The notes under the pieces are model-generated. The model searched no databases, had not been told where the DNA came from, and worked only from the letters and a program-made list of their open reading frames with translations. A DNA stretch of 64,000 nucleotides from Candidatus Electrothrix aestuarii (GTDB lineage: Bacteria > Desulfobacterota > Desulfobulbia > Desulfobulbales > Desulfobulbaceae). This document shows positions 1 to 8,432 of this stretch, piece by piece. The position numbers were made by a program, and so were the translations under genes. Where the stretch lies: NCBI GenBank assembly GCA_032595685.2, contig CP159373.1:1509001-1573000 (forward strand), in the 5' to 3' direction. The first letter of the stretch is position 1. Every line of letters starts with the position of its first letter.

Positions 1-1035
1 TCCCTGCTGGAAAGCGTCCCGCCGGACACCCTGGAGCATTTCTCCATCGCCAAGATCGCCGCTATGCATAAGGACAGCTATACCGTTACTGACGGTGAAA
101 ACACCCTTGCTGCGGAGCTGATCGGCAAGATCCTCTTCAACGCCTCATCCCCCTTGGATTACCCTGCCGTAGGGGACTGGGTTCTGGCCAGCTTCTACGA
201 TGACGATACCCTGGCCATCATCCACGAGATCCTCCCCCGTAAGTCCCTGCTCAAGAGAAAGACGCCGGGCAAGAAGGTGGACTTTCAGCTCATTGCCGCC
301 AATATTGATGTTGCCTTTATCGTTCAATCCCTGAATGAAAACTTCAATCTCCGCCGCCTGGAACGCTACCTGGTCATGGTGAATGAAGCCGGGATTCAGC
401 CGGTTGCCCTGCTCAGCAAGAGCGATCTGCTGGATGAAGCTGAGATAGCCATCAGGATTACCGAGATTCACAGCATCGCGCCCCAGCTGAAGGTTATCCC
501 CTTCAGCAGCGAGAACGGCTTTGGTCTGGATGCAATACGGGAAATGATGCTGCCGGGCCAGGCCTCTTGCCTGCTGGGCTCATCCGGTGTGGGCAAGACC
601 ACCCTGCTCAATGCCCTTCTTGGTGAAGCAAAATATGCAACCAAGACCGTCAGCAGCAAAGAGAGCAAAGGACGACATGCCACAACCCATCGCCAGTTGA
701 TCAGGCTCGATTCCGGGGCAATGATAGTGGATACGCCGGGGATGCGGGAGCTGGGCAACTTTTCCACAGAAAGAGGGGTGGAGGAAACCTTTGCAGAGAT
801 AGCCTCCTTGGCCGAGCAATGCCGGTTCAGTGATTGCTCCCATGTCAGTGAGAAGGGCTGCGCCGTGCTGGCTGCCGTGGAAGAGGGAGTCCTACCTGCG
901 GATCGCTATGAAAACTATCTGAAGATGACCAGGGAGTCGGCCTTTCACGAGATGTCGTACCATGAGAAACGGAGAAAGGACAAGCAGTTTGCCAGGCATT
1001 GCAAGTCTGTGATGAAGCAGAAGCATCGCAGATAA
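1..1035 (+). CDS. rsgA: Ribosome small subunit-dependent GTPase A, 5' partial
   Basis: Circularly permuted GTPase that acts in late 30S subunit maturation. The reading frame is open from base 1, and codons before the first ATG at 64 (SLLESVPPDT...) look like genuine protein, so the gene starts upstream of the window and the ATG at 64 is internal. Motifs appear in the permuted order: G4 (LLSKSDLLD), then the P-loop G1 (GSSGVGKTTLLN), then G3 (DTPGMREL). A C-terminal Cys/His cluster (CRFSDCSHVSEKGC) matches the RsgA zinc finger. The C-terminal tail is basic, as expected for rRNA contact. The family call is secure; only the N-terminal OB-fold region is missing. Confidence 0.95.
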   Translation, partial: SLLESVPPDTLEHFSIAKIAAMHKDSYTVTDGENTLAAELIGKILFNASSPLDYPAVGDWVLASFYDDDTLAIIHEILPRKSLLKRKTPGKKVDFQLIAANIDVAFIVQSLNENFNLRRLERYLVMVNEAGIQPVALLSKSDLLDEAEIAIRITEIHSIAPQLKVIPFSSENGFGLDAIREMMLPGQASCLLGSSGVGKTTLLNALLGEAKYATKTVSSKESKGRHATTHRQLIRLDSGAMIVDTPGMRELGNFSTERGVEETFAEIASLAEQCRFSDCSHVSEKGCAVLAAVEEGVLPADRYENYLKMTRESAFHEMSYHEKRRKDKQFARHCKSVMKQKHRR

Positions 1036-1084
1036 CACAACGCCCCTTCTTTAATATATCTTCTTTCACAATGATATTATAACA

Positions 1085-1504
1085 ATGAGTTGTATACTAA
1101 GAGCTTGGGGAAAAGACTTCGGTATTGATGAGTTCATGGAACACAATGAACTTGAGGTGATCAATACTTGGTATAGAGGGAATCCAAAGCTACCAACAAG
1201 GCCACAAGGAAGAAACGTTGAGAGTTTGGGTCTAAGTGTTGAATTAAGCGCGGCAGACTTTTGTGAGCTTGATAAACAAGTTATAGAAGCGATAGACTTT
1301 TGCAAAAAGAACAAGACAGTTCTTAAAAGACTAGCTTCATTTGAGGGAGTTGAAGGAATAGTAGCGGACTTTGGCGTTAATATTCACCCGCCCGGCTGGG
1401 CATCTTTTTGTCTTCCTCCAGAGTTACTGATGTTATTAGGTGAGTTAGGTATATCGTGTGAAATATCCGTATATCCTGTTGATGAAGAAGAGAACGACAC
1501 ATAA
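1085..1504 (+). CDS. Hypothetical protein, 139 aa
   Basis: I do not recognise this protein. It is a soluble, mildly acidic 139-residue protein with no signal peptide or membrane segment. It starts MSCILRAWGKDFGIDEF and ends in a run of acidic residues (VDEEENDT). No Shine-Dalgarno sequence stands out before ATG 1085. It lies alone between rsgA and pbpC, and its base composition is more AT-rich than either neighbour, which suggests acquisition. Size and isolation resemble small immunity-type proteins, but that is only a resemblance. Confidence 0.6.
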   Translation: MSCILRAWGKDFGIDEFMEHNELEVINTWYRGNPKLPTRPQGRNVESLGLSVELSAADFCELDKQVIEAIDFCKKNKTVLKRLASFEGVEGIVADFGVNIHPPGWASFCLPPELLMLLGELGISCEISVYPVDEEENDT

Positions 1505-1513
1505 CAAGGGGAA

Positions 1514-3661
1514 ATGAGATATAATGTACGGTTATGGCCCTCACTATTCAGCCAAAAATGTTTTTTCATTACCCTCTCTCTCCTATGTTTCATAACAGCT
1601 AGCACCTTCCTGCTCCTCTTCCTTTTCCTCCCTTCTCCTCTGCCGGAGGCCTTCCCGCCGCCCTGCTCCACCAAGGTGGTGGACCGCGACGGCAGGCTGC
1701 TCCGCCTCTTTACCACTAAGGACGGCTATTGGCGTCTGCCTGCCCATCTGGACAACACGGACGGCCACACAGCAGTTGACCCGCAATTTATCCGTCTTCT
1801 CCTGGCCTGTGAGGATAAGCGCTTCTGGTCCCACCACGGGGTGGACCCGCTGGCCATGAGCCGGGCCTTGCTCCAGTTCATCAGCCAGGGCCGGGTGATA
1901 TCCGGGGCCTCCACCATCACCATGCAGACCGTGCGCCTGCTCCGGCCTCATCCCCGCAGCCTCTGGTGGAAGCTCCTGGAGATGTTCCAGGCCCTGCGTC
2001 TGGAACAGCAGTTGAGCAAAAAGGAGATCCTGGCAACCTATCTCACCCTGACGCCATACGGTGGCAATATCGAAGGCATTGAGGCGGCCTGTCGCTTCTA
2101 CTTCCAGAAGAACGCGACCCGTATCACCCCCTCCGAGGCAGCCCTGCTGATCAGCCTGCCCCAGTCCCCGGAACGCAGGCGACCGGACCGCCGGCATGAG
2201 CAGGCCGTGGCAGCGAGGAATCGTTTCCTCCACCGCCTCTATGACGAAGGGCTGCTGACCGCAGAGCAGGTGAAGCTCGGCCTGGAGCAACCGATCCCGC
2301 ATAAACGCAGCCCGACCCCCTTCCTGGCCCCGCATCTGAGCCAGCGCCTTGCGCGCTCCACAGGCCGGGAGGAAATCAGAACCTCCTTAGTCCGACCGCT
2401 GCAGGAACAGCTGGAAAGCATTGCCGGGCAGGTCCAGGACCGCCTCGGTGCAGATGGAAAAAAGACCCTGGCCATCCTGGTGGTGGCGAATCAAGGCCGC
2501 AGGGTGCTGGCCTATATCGGTTCAGGGGACTTCTGGTCCAATGGCATTGACCTGACCAGGGCGCGGCGCTCTCCCGGCTCTGCCCTGAAACCCTTTATCT
2601 ATGGCCTGGCCTTTGAGCAGGGCTTCCTCCACCCGGAGACCCGCATCCTGGATCGTCCCACCCGCTTCGGGGGCTACGGACCCGGTAACTTTGACGGTCG
2701 TTTTCGAGGCTGGATCTCTGTGCGCGAGGCCCTGCAACGCTCCCTGAACCTGCCTGCTGTGCAGGTGCTGGAACGGGTCGGCCCCCAACGCCTCCTCTCC
2801 CGCTTTGCCGGGCTCGGTCTGGCTGTTGATCAGGATAAGCCACCCGGTCTGTCCCTGGCCTTGGGCGGCACCGCAGCAAGCCTGGAAGAGCTGACCGGCC
2901 TTTATGCGGCCCTGGCCGACAGGGGGCAGTTCAAGCCCCTCTCCTATAATCCCAACACGCCTGTCCCTTCCGGGCAGAAGATGCTTTCCAGGGCAGCGAC
3001 CTGGTATGTGGATGATATCCTCCGTACCCGACCGCCCCGCTCCGGCCTGGCACCCAAAGGGGTGCAGGGCAGCAGGATTCGCTATAAGACCGGGACCTCC
3101 TACGGCTACCGGGATGCCTGGGCCTTGGGCTATACCCCTGGAGGGCATACCGTCGGGGTCTGGATCGGTCGCCCGGATTGGGGCTATGGCAAGGAAACCA
3201 CAGGGGCCAACTCGGCAGTGCCGGTGCTCTTTCGGGTCTTTGCCGCCTTGAACACCATGCAGGAGCCGCAAGGGAAGCAGGCAGAGGTCGCGCAGGTGAG
3301 TAATCGTATCCCCGCTGAAGTCCTGCTGGTGCGTCATAATCAACTGCCGGTGCATCTGCAATGGTTTTCCCGGACAGCAGGGACGGGGCAGGGAGCGAAC
3401 AAACCACGGATCTACTTCCCGGTGGACGGCAGCACTATGCAGCTGGAGCAAGAGCCGCTGCTCGCCCTCAAGGCCCAGGGCGGCATCCCGCCCTTTCACT
3501 GGCTGGTCAACGGGCGGCCTCTGGGGCGGGAGCACCGGGAGGCCATCACCTCCTATACCCCGGAGGGGCCGGGCCTTACCCGGATCACCCTGGTGGACAG
3601 CCGGGGCAAACGGGATACGGTCTCGGTATGGCTGGCGGAAGGGGAAGCGGCAGGCCGGTGA
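1514..3661 (+). CDS. pbpC: Penicillin-binding protein 1C
   Basis: Bifunctional peptidoglycan glycosyltransferase/transpeptidase-like protein of the PBP1C family, anchored in the inner membrane by one N-terminal segment (about residues 17-37). The glycosyltransferase domain shows EDKRFWSHHGVDPLA near residue 99 and GASTITMQTVRLL. The transpeptidase domain has SxxK as SALK (Ser about 355), SLN (RSLNLPAV) and KTG (YKTGTSYGYRDAW, Lys about 525). The C-terminal ~90 residues match a BiPBP_C-type domain. Length 715 aa fits the family. The start ATG 1514 follows AAGGGG closely. No alpha-2-macroglobulin gene, the usual partner, lies next to it. Confidence 0.93.
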   Translation: MRYNVRLWPSLFSQKCFFITLSLLCFITASTFLLLFLFLPSPLPEAFPPPCSTKVVDRDGRLLRLFTTKDGYWRLPAHLDNTDGHTAVDPQFIRLLLACEDKRFWSHHGVDPLAMSRALLQFISQGRVISGASTITMQTVRLLRPHPRSLWWKLLEMFQALRLEQQLSKKEILATYLTLTPYGGNIEGIEAACRFYFQKNATRITPSEAALLISLPQSPERRRPDRRHEQAVAARNRFLHRLYDEGLLTAEQVKLGLEQPIPHKRSPTPFLAPHLSQRLARSTGREEIRTSLVRPLQEQLESIAGQVQDRLGADGKKTLAILVVANQGRRVLAYIGSGDFWSNGIDLTRARRSPGSALKPFIYGLAFEQGFLHPETRILDRPTRFGGYGPGNFDGRFRGWISVREALQRSLNLPAVQVLERVGPQRLLSRFAGLGLAVDQDKPPGLSLALGGTAASLEELTGLYAALADRGQFKPLSYNPNTPVPSGQKMLSRAATWYVDDILRTRPPRSGLAPKGVQGSRIRYKTGTSYGYRDAWALGYTPGGHTVGVWIGRPDWGYGKETTGANSAVPVLFRVFAALNTMQEPQGKQAEVAQVSNRIPAEVLLVRHNQLPVHLQWFSRTAGTGQGANKPRIYFPVDGSTMQLEQEPLLALKAQGGIPPFHWLVNGRPLGREHREAITSYTPEGPGLTRITLVDSRGKRDTVSVWLAEGEAAGR

Positions 3662-3672
3662 GTGAGAAGGCA

Positions 3673-3751
3673 CCCGGGGTTAAAACCCTGGGCTATGTTC
3701 GCAGCGTCCCGGAGGGACAGCCGATAATAGCCCCGTGATTCATCGCGGGGC
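3673..3751. repeat. Triple-hairpin repeat cluster, left of STAND gene
   Basis: Three inverted repeats follow one another: CCCGGGGTT-AA-AACCCTGGG (3673-3692), GTCCC-gga-GGGAC (3706-3718) and GCCCCG...CGGGGC (3730-3751). The same kind of series occurs on the other side of the STAND gene. It fits a mobile intergenic hairpin family; it could also end pbpC transcription, although no T-tract follows. Confidence 0.7.
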
Positions 3752-3779
3752 ATAAATGCAGGAGAAGAAGGTACGAAGC

Positions 3780-5909
3780 ATGGGTAATCAATTCGACAAC
3801 AGGGGCAACGGGGACCAGAACATTGTCCAAGGCGATAATGCGGTGGGTAAGCAGGTTAATGACCACAGAACCACCACCCAGACCATCGACGGCAATGAGA
3901 ACATGGCCGCAGGCAGGGATATCAATATAACACATATTCATGATCCCGCTGCCAAGGATACATCCAGATCCCTCCTCCCGACCCAAGGTGACATCTTTCT
4001 CCACCGGGAGGAAGAACTCTCCTGGCTGGACAAACACCTCCATCCGGACAAGGTGGTTGCCATCTGCGCACCCGGCGGCATGGGCAAGACCGCCTTGGCA
4101 GCCCGTGCCTTGCGTAGTCTGCCTGCTGACCGCTTCCCGGACCCCATCATCTCTCACACCTTTTACCATCAGCCGGCAACCACCCAGGCCCTGCAAACCA
4201 TTGCCCGTGCCTTGGGTATTCAGGCTGAGGCTGACCTGGAGCAACAGGTTGCTGCGGCTTTGGGCAGTAGGCAGGCATTGCTGGTCCTGGACGGGGCTGA
4301 GGAGGCCAACGACCTTGCTGCTCTGCTGCGGCTGCGTGGAACCTGTGGGGTGCTGATCACCACAAGAAAGCGAACCGACTGCGGAGCCTTGCGCCTGGAC
4401 CTGCCGCCCCTGCCCGAGGAGCAGGCCGAAGAGGTCTTGCGGGCCTACAGCCAAGTGACTGGGGAGGAGGAGGCCATTCAGGGTATTGAGAAGATACTGG
4501 GTGGCTGGCCCGTGGCCCTGCGTATTGCTGGCCATTATCTGCACAGTACCGGGGAGCCTGCAACGGACTACCTGCGCTGGTTACAGAAACGGCCTTTCAG
4601 GAAGTTGCAAACGGGTGACAGGCATCAGCAAGACAATGCGGCTCTGCTGCTGGAACGCAGTGTGGAACAGGTCAACCCGGATGCAGTGCAGGTGCTGCGA
4701 CTGGCCGGGGTGCTGGCCTTTGCGCCTCTTAGCCTGATGTCGGTGATGGTTGTGTTGTCCACAGAGGGTGAAGATGAGGAGGAGCTTGAGCTGCGCAGCA
4801 TGGAGGCTGTGAACGAGCTGGTCAATTACGGGCTACTGGAACGCCGCAAGGAGGGCCTGCATATCGGCCATGCCCTGATCCATGAGTATGCTGCCGGGCA
4901 GTTGGGGCTGGGCAAGGAGGAGTTGAAGCGGGTTGCTACTTTTTATATAGGCTGGTGCGAGGAACAGAGTGAGGCTGGGTTGGAAGGCTACGCCCGTATG
5001 GATGGGGAACGGGTGCATTGCCTGCGAATGATTGGGGCCTGTTTGGAGAGGGAGCTGTGGGGGGAGGTAAAACTGTTAGTCAGGGCGATCGACATCTATT
5101 TGGAGCGACAGGGCTGGTGGACAGAGCAGCTGGCCGCCCTTGAGATACACCTGACTGCGACCCGCAAGGCAGGTGACCGCAAAGGTGAGGGCTGGAGCCT
5201 AAACAGCCTGGGCAACACCTGCTACAGTCGCGGAAAGCTTGACTTGGCCATGCATTGGTATGAACAAGCCCTGCCCATATGGCTTGAACTGTGCCTTCAG
5301 ATGGATGAAGGCGTGACCCTGAACAACATGGCTTTGATTTACCGGCAGCAAGGCAGGTATAAGGAGGCTCTGATAAAGGCTGAGCAAAGCCTGAGCATCC
5401 AGCAGGAGGTTGGCTATCGGGAGGGGGAAGGTAGTACCCTGGATAATATCGCAGGGGGTTATTATGATCAAAAAGATTATAGACAAGCTTTGCAATATTA
5501 CCAGAAAAGCCTACTTATCCGCTTTGAGGTTGGGGATAAGGTCGGGTTAGGGGAAACATTTAATAATATTGCTAATACATATAATGCGCTAGGTAAGCCG
5601 AACAAAGCGGTGGAGTGCCACCAACAAGCCTTGATGATATTCTGTGAGCTATGTGACCGGGCTAAAGAAATGGTAACATGCTGGAACATCAGCTTTACCT
5701 ATAAAGACTTGGGTGATCTTGTCAAGACAGAGGAATATCTTGTACAAGCGATGCAAATTGCAGAAGCCATTGATCACCACGAATTGGAAAGATTTCGCGA
5801 CAACTTGATATATGTTCGGGAAGTATTGAATAGTCGCTGGCTGTTCTGGTTATACAAGAGTGAGAAGATCATTTTGAATTGGCTGCGGACCAAACGGCAT
5901 GGGGCGTAG
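3780..5909 (+). CDS. STAND NTPase with NB-ARC and TPR repeats
   Basis: NLR-like signalling ATPase of the STAND class. Order: a ~50-residue N-terminal segment rich in N, Q, G and D (GNQFDNRGNGDQNIVQGDNA); an NB-ARC ATPase with P-loop CAPGGMGKTALAAR, Walker B-like LLVLDGAEEAND and sensor TTRKRTD; a helical linker; and about six C-terminal TPRs (roughly residues 440-650). Such proteins usually oligomerise after ligand sensing by the repeats, and many serve in phage defence. The N-terminal segment resembles prion-like amyloid signalling motifs attached to bacterial STAND proteins (inference). I prefer ATG 3780 because AAGAAGG precedes it at good spacing; ATG 3756 would add eight residues. No separate effector gene is adjacent. 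Confidence 0.85.
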   Translation: MGNQFDNRGNGDQNIVQGDNAVGKQVNDHRTTTQTIDGNENMAAGRDINITHIHDPAAKDTSRSLLPTQGDIFLHREEELSWLDKHLHPDKVVAICAPGGMGKTALAARALRSLPADRFPDPIISHTFYHQPATTQALQTIARALGIQAEADLEQQVAAALGSRQALLVLDGAEEANDLAALLRLRGTCGVLITTRKRTDCGALRLDLPPLPEEQAEEVLRAYSQVTGEEEAIQGIEKILGGWPVALRIAGHYLHSTGEPATDYLRWLQKRPFRKLQTGDRHQQDNAALLLERSVEQVNPDAVQVLRLAGVLAFAPLSLMSVMVVLSTEGEDEEELELRSMEAVNELVNYGLLERRKEGLHIGHALIHEYAAGQLGLGKEELKRVATFYIGWCEEQSEAGLEGYARMDGERVHCLRMIGACLERELWGEVKLLVRAIDIYLERQGWWTEQLAALEIHLTATRKAGDRKGEGWSLNSLGNTCYSRGKLDLAMHWYEQALPIWLELCLQMDEGVTLNNMALIYRQQGRYKEALIKAEQSLSIQQEVGYREGEGSTLDNIAGGYYDQKDYRQALQYYQKSLLIRFEVGDKVGLGETFNNIANTYNALGKPNKAVECHQQALMIFCELCDRAKEMVTCWNISFTYKDLGDLVKTEEYLVQAMQIAEAIDHHELERFRDNLIYVREVLNSRWLFWLYKSEKIILNWLRTKRHGA

Positions 5910-5993
5910 GGGCGACCGGCCGGTCGCCCTTGTCATTCCATCAGATTACACAGGGTGTTACCCTGTGCTTATTATATATAACCCCGTCGGGGT
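5910..5993. repeat. Triple-hairpin repeat cluster, right of STAND gene
   Basis: Right after the STAND stop codon come GGGCGACC/GGTCGCCC (5910-5929), CACAGGGT-gtt-ACCCTGTG (5949-5967) and ACCCCG-t-CGGGGT (5981-5993). This is the same three-hairpin format as at 3673-3751 with different stems. The first hairpin could act as the transcript end of the STAND gene. Confidence 0.65.
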
Positions 5994-6039
5994 ATGGTGC
6001 GTCGGCCCCCCCTACCCTTGAAGGATAAGTAACATCTGC

Positions 6040-6154
6040 GAGCATGCTCAAAGTCGGACGATGAGCATGCTCAGGATCGGACGATGACCATGCTGAGGAT
6101 CAAACGATGACCATGCTGAGGGTTGGATGGTGACCAGGCTCATACGCCTCGTAT
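6040..6154. repeat. Five tandem 23-bp repeats
   Basis: Five direct copies of a 23-bp unit, decaying from left to right. The first two contain the perfect palindrome GAGCATGCTC followed by a GTCGGACGAT or ATCGGACGAT tail. The third and fourth read GACCATGCTG, and the fifth is most divergent. No gene covers them convincingly; a 67-codon reverse frame across the area has no protein character. The rest of 5994-6276 holds nothing I recognise. Confidence 0.85.
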
Positions 6155-6276
6155 GACGGGAGTCATGTTTCCGGGTACACTTTCCGCAGAAAGAATGCTT
6201 CAATAGAACCGGCCCCACAGTCTCCGCTTTGTGCCCAATGTAACGGCGCAATTATCTGTTCAACCTGCTGAGCAGG

Positions 6277-6495
6277 CTACTGCTCATCATCCCGCAGGGC
6301 TTCCTCCCGCTCTCTCCGGTAGGTCTCGTAGCTCGGTTGCTCCGGGGGAAAGGGCTCATCAGAGGGATGGACCATCTCCTCCCGCTGCTGGAGGCCATGA
6401 TACATCCCCTCATAAAAGCCCTCCTTGGAACACCCAATCACGAGCAAGAGAGAGGCAGCCAGAAGCAACAGACTAACGGTCTTCATTCTCTTCAC
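6277..6495 (-). CDS. Small lipoprotein, 72 aa
   Basis: Short lipoprotein with a lipobox: MKTVSLLLLAASLLLVIGCS gives a signal peptide with the lipidated Cys directly before SKEGFYEG. The mature part is charged and Pro/Glu-rich and has no recognised domain. I chose GTG 6495 because AAGGAGGG lies about 11 bases upstream; ATG 6486 is the alternative. The upstream gene's stop codon sits inside this ribosome binding site, so the two are probably co-translated. Confidence 0.7.
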   Translation of the reverse strand: MKRMKTVSLLLLAASLLLVIGCSKEGFYEGMYHGLQQREEMVHPSDEPFPPEQPSYETYRREREEALRDDEQ

Positions 6496-6500
6496 AGGAA

Positions 6501-6722
6501 CTACACCCTCCTTTCTTTGAAAAGCACGTAACATGATAGCGATAGATCTCCTTTTTTTCCTGAGTGGACAGTCCTGTTACCCAATGCACCCTGTCGCCAA
6601 AGGGCAGCGCCCCTTACTGTATTTAAGGGGCACTCTCTGTTCTTGCGACCAATTGGACATTCATCAGCCAAGCAGATAAGCTTTGCTGTGTATTCTTCCT
6701 CTGATAACTCATCATCACTCAT
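6501..6722 (-). CDS. Small cysteine-containing protein
   Basis: A 73-residue protein beginning MSDDELSEEEYTAKLICLADECP. It carries a C-x4-C-x7-C pattern (CLADECPIGRKNRECPL), which could bind metal, and an Arg-rich tail. Its TAG stop overlaps the Shine-Dalgarno sequence of the following lipoprotein gene, which argues for a real coupled gene. A GTG at 6731 is an alternative start. Family unknown. Confidence 0.5.
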   Translation of the reverse strand: MSDDELSEEEYTAKLICLADECPIGRKNRECPLNTVRGAALWRQGALGNRTVHSGKKGDLSLSCYVLFKERRV

Positions 6723-6811
6723 GCAGCACACTCTACCTTAAAAACAAAGCTCAGCTCTCTCTCCTTTGGGCAGGGCCGCCCCGCTCAGTGCAGGGCAACC
6801 CAGGATTGTCC

Positions 6812-7267
6812 TTAATGCAGATTACTCACCTGATGCTCCATTTCTTCATCAGCCATCCGCTCGTCAACATCAATGTAAATACGCTCTGGATACCCCAACT
6901 GCGCATTATAGGTCACATCAAGCTGGGCAACGTCATCGTTGATGGCCTTCTGGATCACCTCAAACAACTCCTCCACAGTCATGAGACTGTCAAGCCGCTC
7001 CGGCATCACAGGATTATCACTGGGATAATAATGGGCAGAGACAACATTGCCGTATTGTACGTCCACCACGATATCCTCTTCCTGCGGACAAAAGCACACC
7101 CTTTTATAGGTATAGGTGTAGGTTGAACGATTGCTGTTCTTCCACAGGGCGTGATTCTTGTTCAGCGCTTCCTGCTGCGGGTTGTCGTCTATGTGGGGCA
7201 ATGTGGGATGTGTGCAGCCGAAAAGTGAGACAATAAGGGCAAGGACAACGAGTTGAATAATCTTCAT
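6812..7267 (-). CDS. DUF6174-like lipoprotein
   Basis: Lipoprotein with a signal peptide ending in SLFGC (Cys18). The mature domain has the YTYTYKRVCFCPQEEDIVVDV stretch, with a Cys-x-Cys pair, followed by an alpha/beta C-terminal part typical of DUF6174 proteins, small periplasmic domains of unknown function. TCTTCCTCC on the opposite strand gives a good ribosome binding site (GGAGGAAG) before ATG 7267. It lies upstream of the small Cys protein and lipoprotein on the same strand. Confidence 0.7.
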   Translation of the reverse strand: MKIIQLVVLALIVSLFGCTHPTLPHIDDNPQQEALNKNHALWKNSNRSTYTYTYKRVCFCPQEEDIVVDVQYGNVVSAHYYPSDNPVMPERLDSLMTVEELFEVIQKAINDDVAQLDVTYNAQLGYPERIYIDVDERMADEEMEHQVSNLH

Positions 7268-7460
7268 ATCTTCCTCCTTTGGTCAATGTAAATAGAGATA
7301 CCTTCACTGAAGAAGCACTCTACTTCCTTCGGTGCTTTGTGGCAAGAAGATCAAAAGCTGTGCCGGGTTAAAACTCCAGGCTCTACCACTTCATCCCTCC
7401 ATCCCTTCGAGACGGGCAAACTGGACTTCGCATTCCGCAAAACAATGAAGATTAAACAAG

Positions 7461-7504
7461 TTGACACACACCTCCCTAATAAGTAGTATGACTTATAGAG
7501 TCAT
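7461..7504 (+). promoter_or_regulatory. Toxin-antitoxin promoter and operator
   Basis: TTGACA (7461-7466), 17-bp spacer and TAGTAT (7484-7489) form a strong sigma70-type promoter. The perfect palindrome ATGACT-TATAG-AGTCAT (7488-7504) overlaps the -10 box and lies 22 bases before the antitoxin ATG. This is the usual place for autorepression by a Phd/YefM antitoxin. Confidence 0.75.
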
Positions 7505-7526
7505 TATACTTATAAAGGAGAAAAGT

Positions 7527-7820
7527 ATGGATAGAATCATTGACGTAACCACTGCCCGGAGACAGTTCGGCACCTTACTGGATGAAGTCTTTCATAAAGG
7601 TGATACGGTTATCATCGAGAGAAAAGGAAAACCCCTAGCCAGAATTGTACCGATAGAAGAAGTGGATAAGCAGGGCGAGCAAATTTCTTCACGACAGCGT
7701 GCCTTGCTGGAAAAACTGCACAGCCTGCCTGCCTTGGAAATATCTCAGGACCCTGTTGCTGTCTTGAGAAACATGCGCGAGCAAAAACGGATCAAAGCGG
7801 GTGAAAAGTATGGAGAGTGA
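7527..7820 (+). CDS. Phd/YefM-family antitoxin
   Basis: Antitoxin of 97 aa. The N-terminal half (MDRIIDVTTARRQFGTLLDE...DTVIIERKGKPLARIVPIE) is a textbook Phd/YefM DNA-binding fold. The C-terminal half is charged and would wrap the toxin. AAAGGAG precedes ATG 7527. The toxin gene overlaps its 3' end, so the pair is translationally coupled. The palindrome at 7488-7504 is the likely operator for this protein. Confidence 0.88.
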   Translation: MDRIIDVTTARRQFGTLLDEVFHKGDTVIIERKGKPLARIVPIEEVDKQGEQISSRQRALLEKLHSLPALEISQDPVAVLRNMREQKRIKAGEKYGE

Positions 7821-8259
7821 TCTTTATGTGCCGGATGCCAATGTCTTTCTGGAATATATCTATGACAGACCTCTGAAGCATCATGCGCAGCAGATTATTC
7901 ATGATGCTGTTCTGGACAAAATCCGACTTATCGTTCCCAGTCTTCTCCTTGACGAAATTACAGAAGTGCTTTGCGGGAATTTGAACAACCTTGAAGAGGT
8001 TAAGCTGCATATACAATACCTTGACACCTTGATAAAAGAAGGAATCCTGAATATTATTATCCCTGACAGCGCCGTACGGATAGAAGCAATTACAATCGCA
8101 AGAACGGGAAATCCGAAGAGCGGTTATCCGGAGTTGACTGACAGTTTGTATCATGCCTTGGCGATTCTCAATGGTGCTTCCTTTATAACCAATGATCAAA
8201 GGCAGATCGCCAAGGTGAAAGCCTTCGGGTATATTATGCCCTTATCCGAGTATGTTTGA
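7810..8259 (+). CDS. PIN-domain toxin (VapC-like ribonuclease)
   Basis: PIN-domain protein of 149 aa, predicted Mg-dependent RNase. Acidic active-site residues are in place: D in VPDANVFLEY, E in LLDEITEVL, D in LTDSLYHAL and D in ITNDQRQ. Pairing of a Phd-type antitoxin with a PIN toxin is common. ATG 7810 overlaps the antitoxin stop at 7818-7820; GTG 7801 is an alternative. The last codons (MPLSEYV) and the ~70 bases after the stop recur in decayed form at 11034-11110. Confidence 0.85.
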   Translation: MESDLYVPDANVFLEYIYDRPLKHHAQQIIHDAVLDKIRLIVPSLLLDEITEVLCGNLNNLEEVKLHIQYLDTLIKEGILNIIIPDSAVRIEAITIARTGNPKSGYPELTDSLYHALAILNGASFITNDQRQIAKVKAFGYIMPLSEYV

Positions 8260-8432
8260 CAGCAAACATACCTCCTTCCTGCCCAAAAGGGGCTGTACAT
8301 ATCAGCTCTGCGTAGCCCCCCTAGGAACTCTTACCTTCGTCACTCTCCAGTACAATACAGATATTGACAGATTCAAAGGCTTACGTTTACTCTTCGAGAC
8401 ATACATCCATCATAAAAAAAACAAGGAAAGAT

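Noticed and set aside
2522-3673. Long open frame antisense to pbpC
   Set aside because: High-GC codon shadow of a clearly coding gene; no start signal and no domain.
6048-6251. Minus-strand 67-codon frame over the 23-bp repeats
   Set aside because: No ribosome binding site; the composition reflects repeats only.
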